Positions 1 through 5,799 are shown, numbered from the stretch's first letter. The stretch is 8,854 bases of DNA from Candidatus Dormiibacterota bacterium (GCA_019234035.1 JAFALX010000111.1:1-8854), one strand, 5' to 3'. Notes: generated by a model not told the origin, from the letters alone. Translations and numbers: made by a program.

Positions 1-1123
1 CAGCGGAGATGCCTGGCGTGAACTTGCTGCCCAGGTCGGTGTTGATGTCATCGTCGGTGACCCGCGTTGGGCTGCCCCAGGTGTTGCCGCCGTCGGTCGA
101 GCTGATGGTGTAGATGTCGCGGACCTGGTTCTGTGACGCCGTGCTGCCTTGGGCGAGGGCCTCGAATTCCAGCACCATCGCGGTGCCACCCTTGTACGGC
201 GCGACAGCGAAGTTCGAGTAGCCGAAGAACTGCGGCTCCTTGGAGATGGGCATGATCGTCGCGCTCGTGTACGTCTTACCGCCGTCCGTGCTCTTGGCGA
301 CCTCGAGGTTGGGCGTCTGCGACGTGAACACGGGGGACGCCGTCTTGGGTGCCGCTGATTGTGAGTAGTACGCGTAGAGGGTGCCGTCGGGTCCCAGCGC
401 AGGCCACGGTCCGCCGATGGACAGCGTATTGGACGAGTCGCCCTCGATGTCGACGCCGGGGCTGAAGCTGGCGCCGTCGTCAGTGGAGACCGCGATCAGG
501 GCGCGGCGCTGCGTGCCGCCGTTGTAGCCGGAGACCGGCACGTTGCGCTGCTGATAGCCGACGTAGATGCGGTTGTTCTTGATGTCGGACACGAGGAAAA
601 CCTGGCCGACGCCCAGCGGCGGGTTGGTCTGCCGGTTGTTCTGGACGAACGTCGTCGACCAGGTGTTGCCGTTGTCCGTGGTCTTGGCGAGGATCACGCT
701 GCCGCTAGCCGAGGCCGTGCTCGGGCGGTTCGCGACCAGCGTGGCGACCAGGATGTTCCCGGCCTTGTCGAACCCGATGCCCCAAGGATTCGTGGCGCCA
801 TTCGGGGCGCACGTGTCGAACTGGGGCGGCAGCGGGCTCTGCTTGCCCACGGCGAACGATGCGCCGCCGTCGGTGGAGACGTAGAGGAAGCAGGATCCGG
901 CGCGCCAGTCGCCGCCGATGACGGCGATGTGGTTCGGATCGCTCGGATCGACCGCGATATTCGCAGTCTGCAGATCGCGAACTGGGCTCTTGGCGTTCTG
1001 GGCGACGTTGGTGTTCGCGGTGACTCTGGGATACCCCGAGTCCGCCGATGCCCTCGCCGATCCGCCAACGACCGCCGTCGCGGCCACCAATACCGCGGGA
1101 ACCAGTAGTCGACTCTTCCTCAC
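1..1123 (-). CDS. Secreted BNR/Asp-box beta-propeller (sialidase-like), 3' end missing
   Basis: I read this frame by hand: 374 codons from GTG at 1123 without a stop, leaving the window at base 1, so the C-terminus is absent. Residues 1-28 form a signal peptide: basic VRKSR, a hydrophobic core, then a likely cleavage site after ARASA. The mature part carries five Asp boxes (S/T-x-D-x-G-x-T/S-W/F/Y) with their Asp at residues 85, 150, 215, 280 and 344, an almost constant 64-65-residue blade pitch. The opening IAVDPSDPNHIAV is the usual first strand of secreted 'exo-alpha-sialidase / BNR' proteins. No FRIP motif is seen, so true sialidase catalysis is doubtful; a carbohydrate-binding or structural surface propeller is as likely. 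An AAGGAG site lies 7 nt upstream; a second in-frame GTG at 1126 would leave only 4 nt. It appears to be transcribed alone. The fold is fairly secure, the substrate unknown. Confidence 0.85.
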   Translation of the reverse strand, partial: MRKSRLLVPAVLVAATAVVGGSARASADSGYPRVTANTNVAQNAKSPVRDLQTANIAVDPSDPNHIAVIGGDWRAGSCFLYVSTDGGASFAVGKQSPLPPQFDTCAPNGATNPWGIGFDKAGNILVATLVANRPSTASASGSVILAKTTDNGNTWSTTFVQNNRQTNPPLGVGQVFLVSDIKNNRIYVGYQQRNVPVSGYNGGTQRRALIAVSTDDGASFSPGVDIEGDSSNTLSIGGPWPALGPDGTLYAYYSQSAAPKTASPVFTSQTPNLEVAKSTDGGKTYTSATIMPISKEPQFFGYSNFAVAPYKGGTAMVLEFEALAQGSTASQNQVRDIYTISSTDGGNTWGSPTRVTDDDINTDLGSKFTPGISA

Positions 1124-1130
1124 CACTCCA

Positions 1131-1136
1131 CTCCTT
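1131..1136 (-). promoter_or_regulatory. Ribosome binding site of the 1-1123 propeller gene
   Basis: AAGGAG on the minus strand. It stands 7 nt before GTG 1123 and 4 nt before the neighbouring in-frame GTG at 1126, so it favours 1123 as the start. Confidence 0.7.
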
Positions 1137-1169
1137 GCCACCACCTTGTGCTGCTTGTGCAGCCCCTTG

Positions 1170-1198
1170 CCAATACCTTCCTCGCGAGCATTTGTCAA
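1170..1198 (-). promoter_or_regulatory. Candidate sigma70-type promoter of the 1-1123 gene
   Basis: Minus strand: a perfect TTGACA -35 (1193-1198), a 17-nt spacer and TATTGG as a weak -10 (1170-1175). The implied start near 1163 gives a leader of about 40 nt. It lies just beyond the terminator of the upstream gene, which fits a separate transcription unit. The -10 match is poor (3/6), so the exact box is uncertain. Confidence 0.5.
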
Positions 1199-1208
1199 CC
1201 CAGAAGAA

Positions 1209-1234
1209 AAGGGGCTCCCCGGTGGGAGCCCCTT
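1209..1234 (-). terminator. Rho-independent terminator of the 1270-1878 gene
   Basis: A perfect 11-bp stem (AAGGGGCTCCC at 1209-1219 with its complement at 1224-1234) closes a 4-nt loop. On the minus strand the stem is followed by TTTTCTTCT, a good U-rich tail. It sits 36 nt after the stop codon of the Ig-like gene and before the promoter of the next gene. Confidence 0.88.
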
Positions 1235-1269
1235 CTTTGCTCCTGAGTTAGATCAGCTTGCTGATGAGC

Positions 1270-1878
1270 TCAGCGGCGGCTGACCTTCGAAGCGCGGGGC
1301 GAGCGCGAACGGGCGACGCCCCAGGTCGCCAGACCGACCAGGCTCAGAGCCACGGCCGCCACGCCGATACCGATCAGCGCGAGGAGGCCGCCACTGAGGC
1401 CAGACGAGGTCGACAGCCCGGCGGTGTTCGTCGTGGCTGGCACCGAGTTGTTCAGGCTTGTTCCGGCACCAGAGCCGGAGACCTGGACGTGCAGAACCGC
1501 GCGTGCCGGCATACCCCACGACGAGGAGCCGCTCTGCTGATTCTGCGTTGCGACCACCAGGTAGTCACCGCTCGACTGAACGCTCGGGACGTTGAATGTC
1601 GCCGAGGTGCCGTTCGGGCCTGGTGCCGCTGTTGCCAGCACCGGTCCGTTCAGCGTCTGCCAGTGGAAGACCACTTGCGGAGCTGTGGAGCCGGCGTTGG
1701 CCGAGATGCCCTGAATGCTCGCCGTCACCGACTGCCCGGGGCTGACGGTGTTCGGGGTGAGATTGAGCATCGCCATCGAGATGCATGCAAATGCCACGAC
1801 CGCCCCGATCGACAGGGCCGCCATGACTCCGAGGCCTCCCGCCACGCCGAGCGTGAGGCGCTTGACCGAACGATCCAT
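1270..1878 (-). CDS. Ig-like (IPT/TIG-type) membrane-anchored surface protein, paralogue A
   Basis: 202 residues. A basic N-terminus (MDRSVKR) and a hydrophobic segment (about 10-31) end at Cys32 in the motif FACISMAMLNL. Residues about 42-135 look like one beta-sandwich of the IPT/TIG kind, opening VSPGQSVTAS and including FHWQTLNGPVL and a closing strand pair ending PARAVLHVQVSG. A Ser/Thr/Asn-rich linker (136-160) leads to a C-terminal membrane helix (about 162-187) and the basic tail RSRSPRASKVSRR. No LPXTG sorting signal is present. Cys32 is the only cysteine; the segment before it (AFAC) is not a standard lipobox. The architecture matches the 2104-2691 protein, so the two are tandem paralogues. 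The frame stays open to an ATG at 2016, but the strong AAGGAGG site 9 nt before ATG 1878 and the export signal fix the start there. Function unknown; probably a cell-envelope protein. Confidence 0.85.
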   Translation of the reverse strand: MDRSVKRLTLGVAGGLGVMAALSIGAVVAFACISMAMLNLTPNTVSPGQSVTASIQGISANAGSTAPQVVFHWQTLNGPVLATAAPGPNGTSATFNVPSVQSSGDYLVVATQNQQSGSSSWGMPARAVLHVQVSGSGAGTSLNNSVPATTNTAGLSTSSGLSGGLLALIGIGVAAVALSLVGLATWGVARSRSPRASKVSRR

Positions 1879-1887
1879 CCTGGGATC

Positions 1888-1895
1888 CCTCCTTT
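1888..1895 (-). promoter_or_regulatory. Strong ribosome binding site fixing the start at 1878
   Basis: AAAGGAGG on the minus strand, 9 nt before ATG 1878. It rules out the upstream ATG at 2016 as the start, which would also place an Arg-rich stretch before the signal sequence. Confidence 0.8.
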
Positions 1896-1911
1896 GAAGA
1901 TTCGTAGTAGC

Positions 1912-1926
1912 CCACGGTGCCCGTGG
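1912..1926 (-). promoter_or_regulatory. Small hairpin in the leader of the 1270-1878 gene
   Basis: CCACGG-GCA-CCGTGG on the minus strand gives a perfect 6-bp stem with a 3-nt loop, about 16 nt before the ribosome binding site in the predicted 77-nt leader. It could stabilise the mRNA or affect translation; no riboswitch fold was recognised. Confidence 0.3.
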
Positions 1927-1961
1927 TAGGCCGTATGACGCTCTTGCTCGGCTCCACCGCC

Positions 1962-1991
1962 TTGATAGAAGCCTCATGGTCGCGCCGTCAA
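1962..1991 (-). promoter_or_regulatory. Candidate promoter of the 1270-1878 gene
   Basis: Minus strand: TTGACG (1986-1991, 5/6 to the -35 consensus), an 18-nt spacer and TATCAA (1962-1967, 4/6 to the -10). The predicted start near 1955 gives a leader of about 77 nt. The -35 lies inside ATTGACGG, which also occurs upstream of the paralogous gene. Confidence 0.5.
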
Positions 1992-2062
1992 TAGGTACGT
2001 TGTGCCTATAGCCCAACGGCCCCCCGTCGAGCTCTCCGTGTAGTGACCTTGGTTCTGACGAA

Positions 2063-2090
2063 GAGAGGCTGCCCCGCGGGGCAGCCTCTC
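2063..2090 (-). terminator. Palindromic terminator of the 2104-2691 gene
   Basis: A 28-bp perfect palindrome (GAGAGGCTGCCCC and its complement), 13 nt after the stop codon. As RNA it would form a very stable GC-rich hairpin. On the minus strand only TTCGTC follows, so the U-tract is weak and termination may be partial or factor-assisted. Confidence 0.7.
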
Positions 2091-2103
2091 GGATGTCAGA
2101 AGA

Positions 2104-2691
2104 CTACTTGCGAACCTTGCTCGCGCTCGGCTGACGGCGGTAGCTACCCACGAAGGTGGCGGTGCCGAGGCCGAAGAGGATCAGGCCGCCAACGCCCAGT
2201 GCCACGAGCAGGCCGATGAGGCCAGCGCCGAGGCCGGAGCCGTTGCTGGTCGGGCTGGCAACAGGCTGCGACGAGTTGCTGCCCGTACCCGCGCCGCCAG
2301 CACCAGTCACCTGGATGGCCGCACGAGCCGGAGTACCGAATGCGTTCTGGCCGGTCTTATCGGTCTGCACCGCGATGATGGTGTAGTAGCCGGGAGTGGC
2401 CGACGACGGGACAGTCACGCTGACGGGCCCGATGGCGCCGCTCGAGTCAGGGACGATGCCCGACGAGAGAACGGGGCCGGAGATGGAGTTCCAGTGCAGC
2501 GAAACCGGGCTGCTGCCCGACGTGGTGGAACCGAAGGAGGAGCCAGTGACGGTCAGGTTCGTGCCCGCCGGGGCGCTGGCCTGAGAGAGGTTAAGGGTGG
2601 CCAGGCTGGTGCATGCGAACACCGTGGTCACGCCAACGACGGCGGCAAGTCCGACTCCGAGACCTGCTCCGCCAAGCTTCCAGCTGCGCAT
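2104..2691 (-). CDS. Ig-like (IPT/TIG-type) membrane-anchored surface protein, paralogue B
   Basis: 195 residues, with the same plan as the 1270-1878 protein. An N-terminal hydrophobic signal (about 7-26) ends at Cys27 in VFACTSLATLNLS. An Ig-like domain (about 38-130) opens APAGTNLTVTGSSFG, the classic start of an IPT/TIG strand, followed by SLHWNSISGPVL, GYYTIIAVQT and PARAAIQVTG. A Gly/Ser-rich linker (131-152), a membrane helix (about 155-182) and the tail YRRQPSASKVRK complete it. Cys27 is the only cysteine. The ASKV-basic ending is shared with paralogue A; there is no LPXTG. VFAC could be a degenerate lipobox (V at -3, A at -1), though Phe at -2 is unusual. GGAGGG 6 nt before ATG 2691 supports the start. 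It has its own promoter and terminator. Role unknown: probably exported, anchored in the membrane and displayed outside. Confidence 0.87.
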   Translation of the reverse strand: MRSWKLGGAGLGVGLAAVVGVTTVFACTSLATLNLSQASAPAGTNLTVTGSSFGSTTSGSSPVSLHWNSISGPVLSSGIVPDSSGAIGPVSVTVPSSATPGYYTIIAVQTDKTGQNAFGTPARAAIQVTGAGGAGTGSNSSQPVASPTSNGSGLGAGLIGLLVALGVGGLILFGLGTATFVGSYRRQPSASKVRK

Positions 2692-2694
2692 AGG

Positions 2695-2723
2695 TTGCCC
2701 TCCGTAATCTTTCTGCCTGTAGT
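2695..2723 (+). promoter_or_regulatory. Weak candidate promoter of the 2799-5551 operon
   Basis: TTGCCC (2695-2700), a 17-nt spacer and TGTAGT (2718-2723) give about 4/6 matches to each box. Its predicted start near 2730 nearly coincides with that of the divergent promoter on the other strand, so the two would compete. The match is weak and the true promoter may lie elsewhere in 2692-2798. Confidence 0.25.
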
Positions 2724-2733
2724 GGCGACGTGG

Positions 2734-2763
2734 ATGCTACGACCCGTCAATGGCATGTGTCAA
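2734..2763 (-). promoter_or_regulatory. Candidate promoter of the 2104-2691 gene
   Basis: Minus strand: TTGACA (2758-2763, perfect -35), an 18-nt spacer and TAGCAT (2734-2739, 4/6 to the -10). The predicted start near 2727 gives a leader of about 36 nt. A second TTGAC lies inside the spacer, 13 bp on (2745-2750), and could be part of an operator. Confidence 0.6.
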
Positions 2764-2782
2764 GCTGTCGCCCGCAACTAAC

Positions 2783-2788
2783 GGGAGG
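2783..2788 (+). promoter_or_regulatory. Ribosome binding site deciding the GTG start at 2799
   Basis: GGGAGG 10 nt before GTG 2799. The alternative in-frame ATG at 2730 has no such site and falls on the divergent promoter region. Confidence 0.6.
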
Positions 2789-2798
2789 AACTCCCCGC

Positions 2799-3350
2799 GT
2801 GTCGTCGCGTAACACTTCGCCAGGCCGGTCCCACGCCATCTCGATTGACGCGATCAGTTCGGTTTCCAACCCACGACTGGGCCGCGTTGAGATCGCGATC
2901 CTCGATGTATTAAGTCGCCACGGCGGACTAACGCCACGCGATGAGGCGCTCGCCGAGGCGTTTCCGCGGGCGCGGGCCCCGTCAAATGGCGACGTGGCGT
3001 CCGCGGCGGTCCAGGACCGGCTGCGGCGCGCCCGTGCCGAGGCGGCCTTGAGCAGGGCGATCCTGTCGCTCGAGCGGAAGGGCCTCATCGTCCGCGAGCG
3101 GAACACGCGGACCGGCCGGACGCTCCTCCGCAACGCCGACCGCCAGGAACTTCCGCATTGGGAGGAGATCGCGCGCGCCGAGGAGGACCTCGCCGCCCAC
3201 TGCCGGCGCGTCGCGTCGGCATGGCGCACACTGGGGCGGCGGGCGCAGCAACGAGCCGACTCCGTGCGCACGGAGCGCAACACTGAGGCGACCGAGCCGG
3301 AGCGGCAGACCGACCTCGACGAGATGGCTCGGCTGCAGGGCGAGCCCTGA
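2799..3350 (+). CDS. Winged-helix DNA-binding protein, putative transcriptional regulator
   Basis: 183 residues from GTG 2799. Residues 27-42 (LGRVEIAILDVLSRHG) look like the first helix of a winged-helix domain. After an insert rich in Ala and Arg (about 45-78), residues 82-97 (AALSRAILSLERKGLI) look like the recognition helix and 98-111 (VRERNTRTGRTLLR) the basic wing. The rest (112-183) is highly charged, probably helical or coiled-coil, ending acidic. No ligand-binding or kinase-receiver domain is seen. It starts a probable three-gene operon: its stop codon abuts the ribosome binding site of the propeller gene, 13 nt before that start. It is divergent from the Ig-like gene 2104-2691, the usual position for a local regulator. 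The target is inferred from position only; the family was not identified. Confidence 0.75.
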   Translation: MSSRNTSPGRSHAISIDAISSVSNPRLGRVEIAILDVLSRHGGLTPRDEALAEAFPRARAPSNGDVASAAVQDRLRRARAEAALSRAILSLERKGLIVRERNTRTGRTLLRNADRQELPHWEEIARAEEDLAAHCRRVASAWRTLGRRAQQRADSVRTERNTEATEPERQTDLDEMARLQGEP

Positions 3351-3363
3351 GGAGGACGGCTGG

Positions 3364-4995
3364 ATGGCGACACACGGGTCTCGAGGGCGCCGGGGGAAGG
3401 GACTGGCCGTGGCCGTCCTGGCGTCGACGGCGCTGGTCTGTGGAAGCCGTGGCGTGACCGCCGACACGGCAACGCCGAACGTGGCTGTGACCTCGGACAA
3501 GCCGTACTCCTACCAGCAGCCGTCGCTGGCGGTGAACCCGAAGAACCCGCAGCGGATGGCGATCGCCTACCGGGAGGGTGCGCAGCGCTCGGTCTGCGAG
3601 CTCGCGCTCTCCAGCGACGGGGGCGCGACCTGGCATACCCAGGACCTGATCGGCCCGCAGGGCCGGCTTCCCTGGGACAGTGCGAACACCCTCTGCTACG
3701 AGTCGGCGGCCGTATACGGGCCGGACGGCACCCTGTATTACGCCGTGCAGGCGGCGATCAGCTTCCGCGACCCGTTCAGCCGGGTGCTGGTCACGTCATC
3801 ACCGGACGGCGTGGCGTTCAGTGACCCGGTCGACGTCGACCCCGGCACCAGGTCCAGGAACTCCGGCGACCTCGGCGGAGGTGACTGGTATCCGCGACTG
3901 GCGGTGAACCCGACCAGCGGGGAGCTGTTCGTTCGCTGGACGCACTACGCGTCGCGCAACGCCAGCGCGGCTTCGGTTGTCGCGTCCTCGACTGACCACG
4001 GTCTGCATTTCTCGGCCCCGGTGGTGGCGACGCCGGCCCCGGACTCCGGCAACACGACCTCGTTGATCGACTCGTACGGCACCGCCATCGCCGTCGGAGC
4101 AGACGGGACCGTGTACACGTCGTGGCTGGATCTGACCAGGCGCAATGCCGGCTGCAGCAACGCCCGCCCCGCGGCGACGAGCACGTGCTCGCTCCCGGTG
4201 CCGTTGGAGGTGGCGGCATCGCGCGACGGCGGCCGGTCGTTCGGGGCGCCGGTGACGGTCGCGTCCGGCATCGACTTCGGGTGTCCGGGGCGCAACGTCG
4301 CCGGGACGACGGCGCTCGCCTCGTGCGACAACCTTCACTTCGACCGAGGACCGGAGGCGTTCTCGCTCCTCGCCGGCTCCACATCGGGGATGGCGGCGCT
4401 GGCCTGGTGGGGCGGTGACCCCGAGAACCCCGCGCGCATGTCGGTTGCCACGACCCACAACGCCGGCGGCACGTGGAGCTCGCCGAAGCAGGTCGGCACG
4501 ATCAAGAACGCAGCCAACGACGAGCAGAACCGGCCGGTGCTGGCGCAGGCTCCGGGTGGCCGCATCGACATGGCGTACTACGACACGAGCAACGGCGGCA
4601 GCCAGGACGTCTATCTGGCGACGTCGGACGACGGCGGCGCCACGTTCTCGACGCCGCAGCTGGTGACGACAACGTCCTCCAACATCAACGTGGGCCCCGT
4701 CAGCGAGGACGGCGTGCATCCGGGCTTCGGAGAATGGCTGGGGCTCGTGTCGACCGACAGCGGCGCGCAGATCGCGTGGACGGACACGCGCCGCGGCACC
4801 GTCGATTCGGCCAAACAAGACATTTACTTCGCTTCGGTCCAGCTCGTGTCGGGGACACCGGTCTGGGTGCCCATCGCTGCCGCCGTGGGGGGCGTGCTCG
4901 TGCTCGCCGGGCTGACGCTCGTCGTGCTCGGCATCCGGTCGCGCCGGCGGGCTCCGGAGACCGAGGCGGCGCGGCCGGCCGCCGGACGTGTATAA
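3364..4995 (+). CDS. Exported Asp-box beta-propeller with C-terminal membrane anchor (sialidase-like)
   Basis: 543 residues. The N-terminus is basic (GSRGRRGKG), followed by a hydrophobic stretch (14-26) and a likely cleavage near VTA34. PSLAVNPKNPQRMAIAY matches the first strand of BNR-propeller proteins. Six Asp-box-like turns lie at about residues 83-90 (SSDGGATW), 145-152, 208-216, 285-293, 363-371 and 420-428 (TSDDGGATF), which fits a six-bladed propeller. A single helix (about 500-524) followed by RSRRR and a Pro/Ala-rich tail anchors it with the propeller outside. No FRIP motif or obvious sialidase catalytic set was found, so an enzymatic role is unproven. GGAGGA 7 nt upstream overlaps the stop region of the regulator gene, suggesting translational coupling; the lipoprotein gene starts 11 nt downstream. 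It is a distant relative of the 1-1123 protein, with more uneven blade spacing and a membrane anchor. Confidence 0.87.
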   Translation: MATHGSRGRRGKGLAVAVLASTALVCGSRGVTADTATPNVAVTSDKPYSYQQPSLAVNPKNPQRMAIAYREGAQRSVCELALSSDGGATWHTQDLIGPQGRLPWDSANTLCYESAAVYGPDGTLYYAVQAAISFRDPFSRVLVTSSPDGVAFSDPVDVDPGTRSRNSGDLGGGDWYPRLAVNPTSGELFVRWTHYASRNASAASVVASSTDHGLHFSAPVVATPAPDSGNTTSLIDSYGTAIAVGADGTVYTSWLDLTRRNAGCSNARPAATSTCSLPVPLEVAASRDGGRSFGAPVTVASGIDFGCPGRNVAGTTALASCDNLHFDRGPEAFSLLAGSTSGMAALAWWGGDPENPARMSVATTHNAGGTWSSPKQVGTIKNAANDEQNRPVLAQAPGGRIDMAYYDTSNGGSQDVYLATSDDGGATFSTPQLVTTTSSNINVGPVSEDGVHPGFGEWLGLVSTDSGAQIAWTDTRRGTVDSAKQDIYFASVQLVSGTPVWVPIAAAVGGVLVLAGLTLVVLGIRSRRRAPETEAARPAAGRV

Positions 4996-4998
4996 GGA
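4994..4998 (+). promoter_or_regulatory. Ribosome binding site deciding the start at 5006
   Basis: AAGGA overlaps the stop codon of the propeller gene and lies 7 nt before ATG 5006. It excludes the in-frame ATG at 4988, which would overlap the upstream gene. Confidence 0.65.
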
Positions 4999-5005
4999 CA
5001 GGCGC

Positions 5006-5551
5006 ATGATGTGGCGGGCTCGCGGAGCGCTTCCGTCTGTTGCTGCCATCACTGGCGCAATCACGGTGGTCGCCTGTGGGGGATCGTCCCCTTCGGCGTC
5101 GCCGACCAGCACGCCGGGTGGCTCGTGCCAGGGATCGTCCGGTGTTGCATCGACCACCACCGCGAGCTATGTGGTCGTGCTCGACGTCGGCCCACCGGAG
5201 GTCATGTACTCGCAGGACCAGGTGAACTCGCAACACCCCACGACCGGCGAGGTGATGCTCGGCGGCGCGATGACCGACGTCTCAGGCGCCGGCGTCCAGC
5301 ACCTCGAAGCGCACATCTGCAACAAGTCCAGCGGCTCGGTGGTGACCGGCGCGAGCCCGACGATCACGGTGCAGGACACCACGGCGGGAACACCGTCCCA
5401 GGACCTGCCGGTGGCCGAGATGCAGGGTGTCACCGCGAGCACGAGCGATTACCACTACGGCAACAACACGGTGCTGCGCAGCGGACACACGTTCGCGATC
5501 ACCGTCAAGCTGAACGGCGAAACGGCGAACCTGTCCTACCACGCGAGCTGA
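5006..5551 (+). CDS. Lipoprotein, possible periplasmic metal-binding (P19/Tp34-like) protein
   Basis: 181 residues. The signal ends in a proper lipobox, VVAC, with Cys24 as the lipidated residue, followed by a Gly/Ser/Pro/Thr linker (25-53). The folded part (about 54-181) has the order VMYSQDQV - HPTTGEVMLGG - HLEAHIC - SPTITVQDTT - LPVAEMQGV - DYHYGNN - HTFAITVKLNGE. From memory, this order is common in a family of actinobacterial secreted proteins and recalls the P19/Tp34 iron-transport fold. Candidate metal ligands are H99, H103, H150 and several methionines (M67, M84, M139). That link is an inference; it could instead be a structural envelope lipoprotein. It closes the operon with the winged-helix protein and the anchored propeller, so it probably works with the propeller at the cell surface. 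The stop codon lies in an inverted repeat shared with the convergent gene. Confidence 0.8.
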   Translation: MMWRARGALPSVAAITGAITVVACGGSSPSASPTSTPGGSCQGSSGVASTTTASYVVVLDVGPPEVMYSQDQVNSQHPTTGEVMLGGAMTDVSGAGVQHLEAHICNKSSGSVVTGASPTITVQDTTAGTPSQDLPVAEMQGVTASTSDYHYGNNTVLRSGHTFAITVKLNGETANLSYHAS

Positions 5552-5590
5552 GCGTCGCATGCCCACCCTCGCGCGGCGAGCGACCCTCAG
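5548..5590. terminator. Inverted repeat spanning both stop codons of convergent genes
   Basis: CTGAG-C-GTCGC (5548-5558) pairs with GCGAC-C-CTCAG (5580-5590), giving ten base pairs around one mismatch and a 21-nt loop. The left arm holds the TGA of the lipoprotein gene, the right arm the TGA of the minus-strand acidic protein gene. A bidirectional termination role is plausible, but no U-tract follows on either strand. Confidence 0.35.
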
Positions 5591-5799
5591 ACTTGCGCGC
5601 CCTTCTCGTCGTCCGGCTCGTCTGGCGCGTTCGGGTCACTCAGCTCGCCTTCGGCGCGAGCGAGCTCGGCGAGCACCTCTGCCTCGACACCGGACGCTCC
5701 GAGCAGCGTGCTTTCGTCCGGCGGCTCGTTTTCGAGGTCGGACTCGTCCTCATCTGCGGCGTCGGCGATGTCCTCGGGCGTCGGGTCCTCAGGCACCAC
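5587..5799 (-). CDS. Small highly acidic protein, hypothetical
   Basis: 70 residues from GTG 5799 (or 69 from the adjacent GTG 5796). 25 residues are Asp or Glu and only two are basic (R48, K66). The N-terminal half (EDPTPEDIADAADEDESD) is probably disordered; residues 38-53 could form a short helix. No signal peptide, membrane segment or Cys is present. Codon third positions are strongly G/C, as in neighbouring genes. The opposite strand here reads as an Arg-rich, low-complexity stretch typical of a shadow frame, so the minus strand is the better reading. No clear Shine-Dalgarno site precedes it. It is convergent to the lipoprotein gene and divergent from the flavoenzyme operon. It resembles the short acidic proteins often seen in actinobacteria; function unknown. 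Confidence 0.6.
   Translation of the reverse strand: MVPEDPTPEDIADAADEDESDLENEPPDESTLLGASGVEAEVLAELARAEGELSDPNAPDEPDDEKGAQV

Noticed and set aside
918..1283. Plus-strand open frames in 149-1283
   Set aside because: They lie antisense to the partial propeller gene, whose minus-strand reading gives a signal peptide and five regular Asp boxes; the plus frame also runs through the terminator and promoter.
1879..2016. Extended start of the 1270-1878 gene at ATG 2016
   Set aside because: It would put an Arg-rich stretch before the signal sequence and run through the promoter; a strong ribosome binding site stands before ATG 1878.
1..4995. True exo-alpha-sialidase function and a nan-type gene symbol for the two propellers
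   Set aside because: Asp boxes occur in many non-sialidase propellers, no FRIP motif was seen, and no sialic acid genes are nearby.
3799..5160. Long minus-strand open frame of 453 codons antisense to the propeller gene
   Set aside because: Its product is Arg/Val/His-rich with no domain, signal or plausible start, whereas the plus frame has six Asp boxes, an anchor and good ribosome binding sites. It is a GC-rich shadow.
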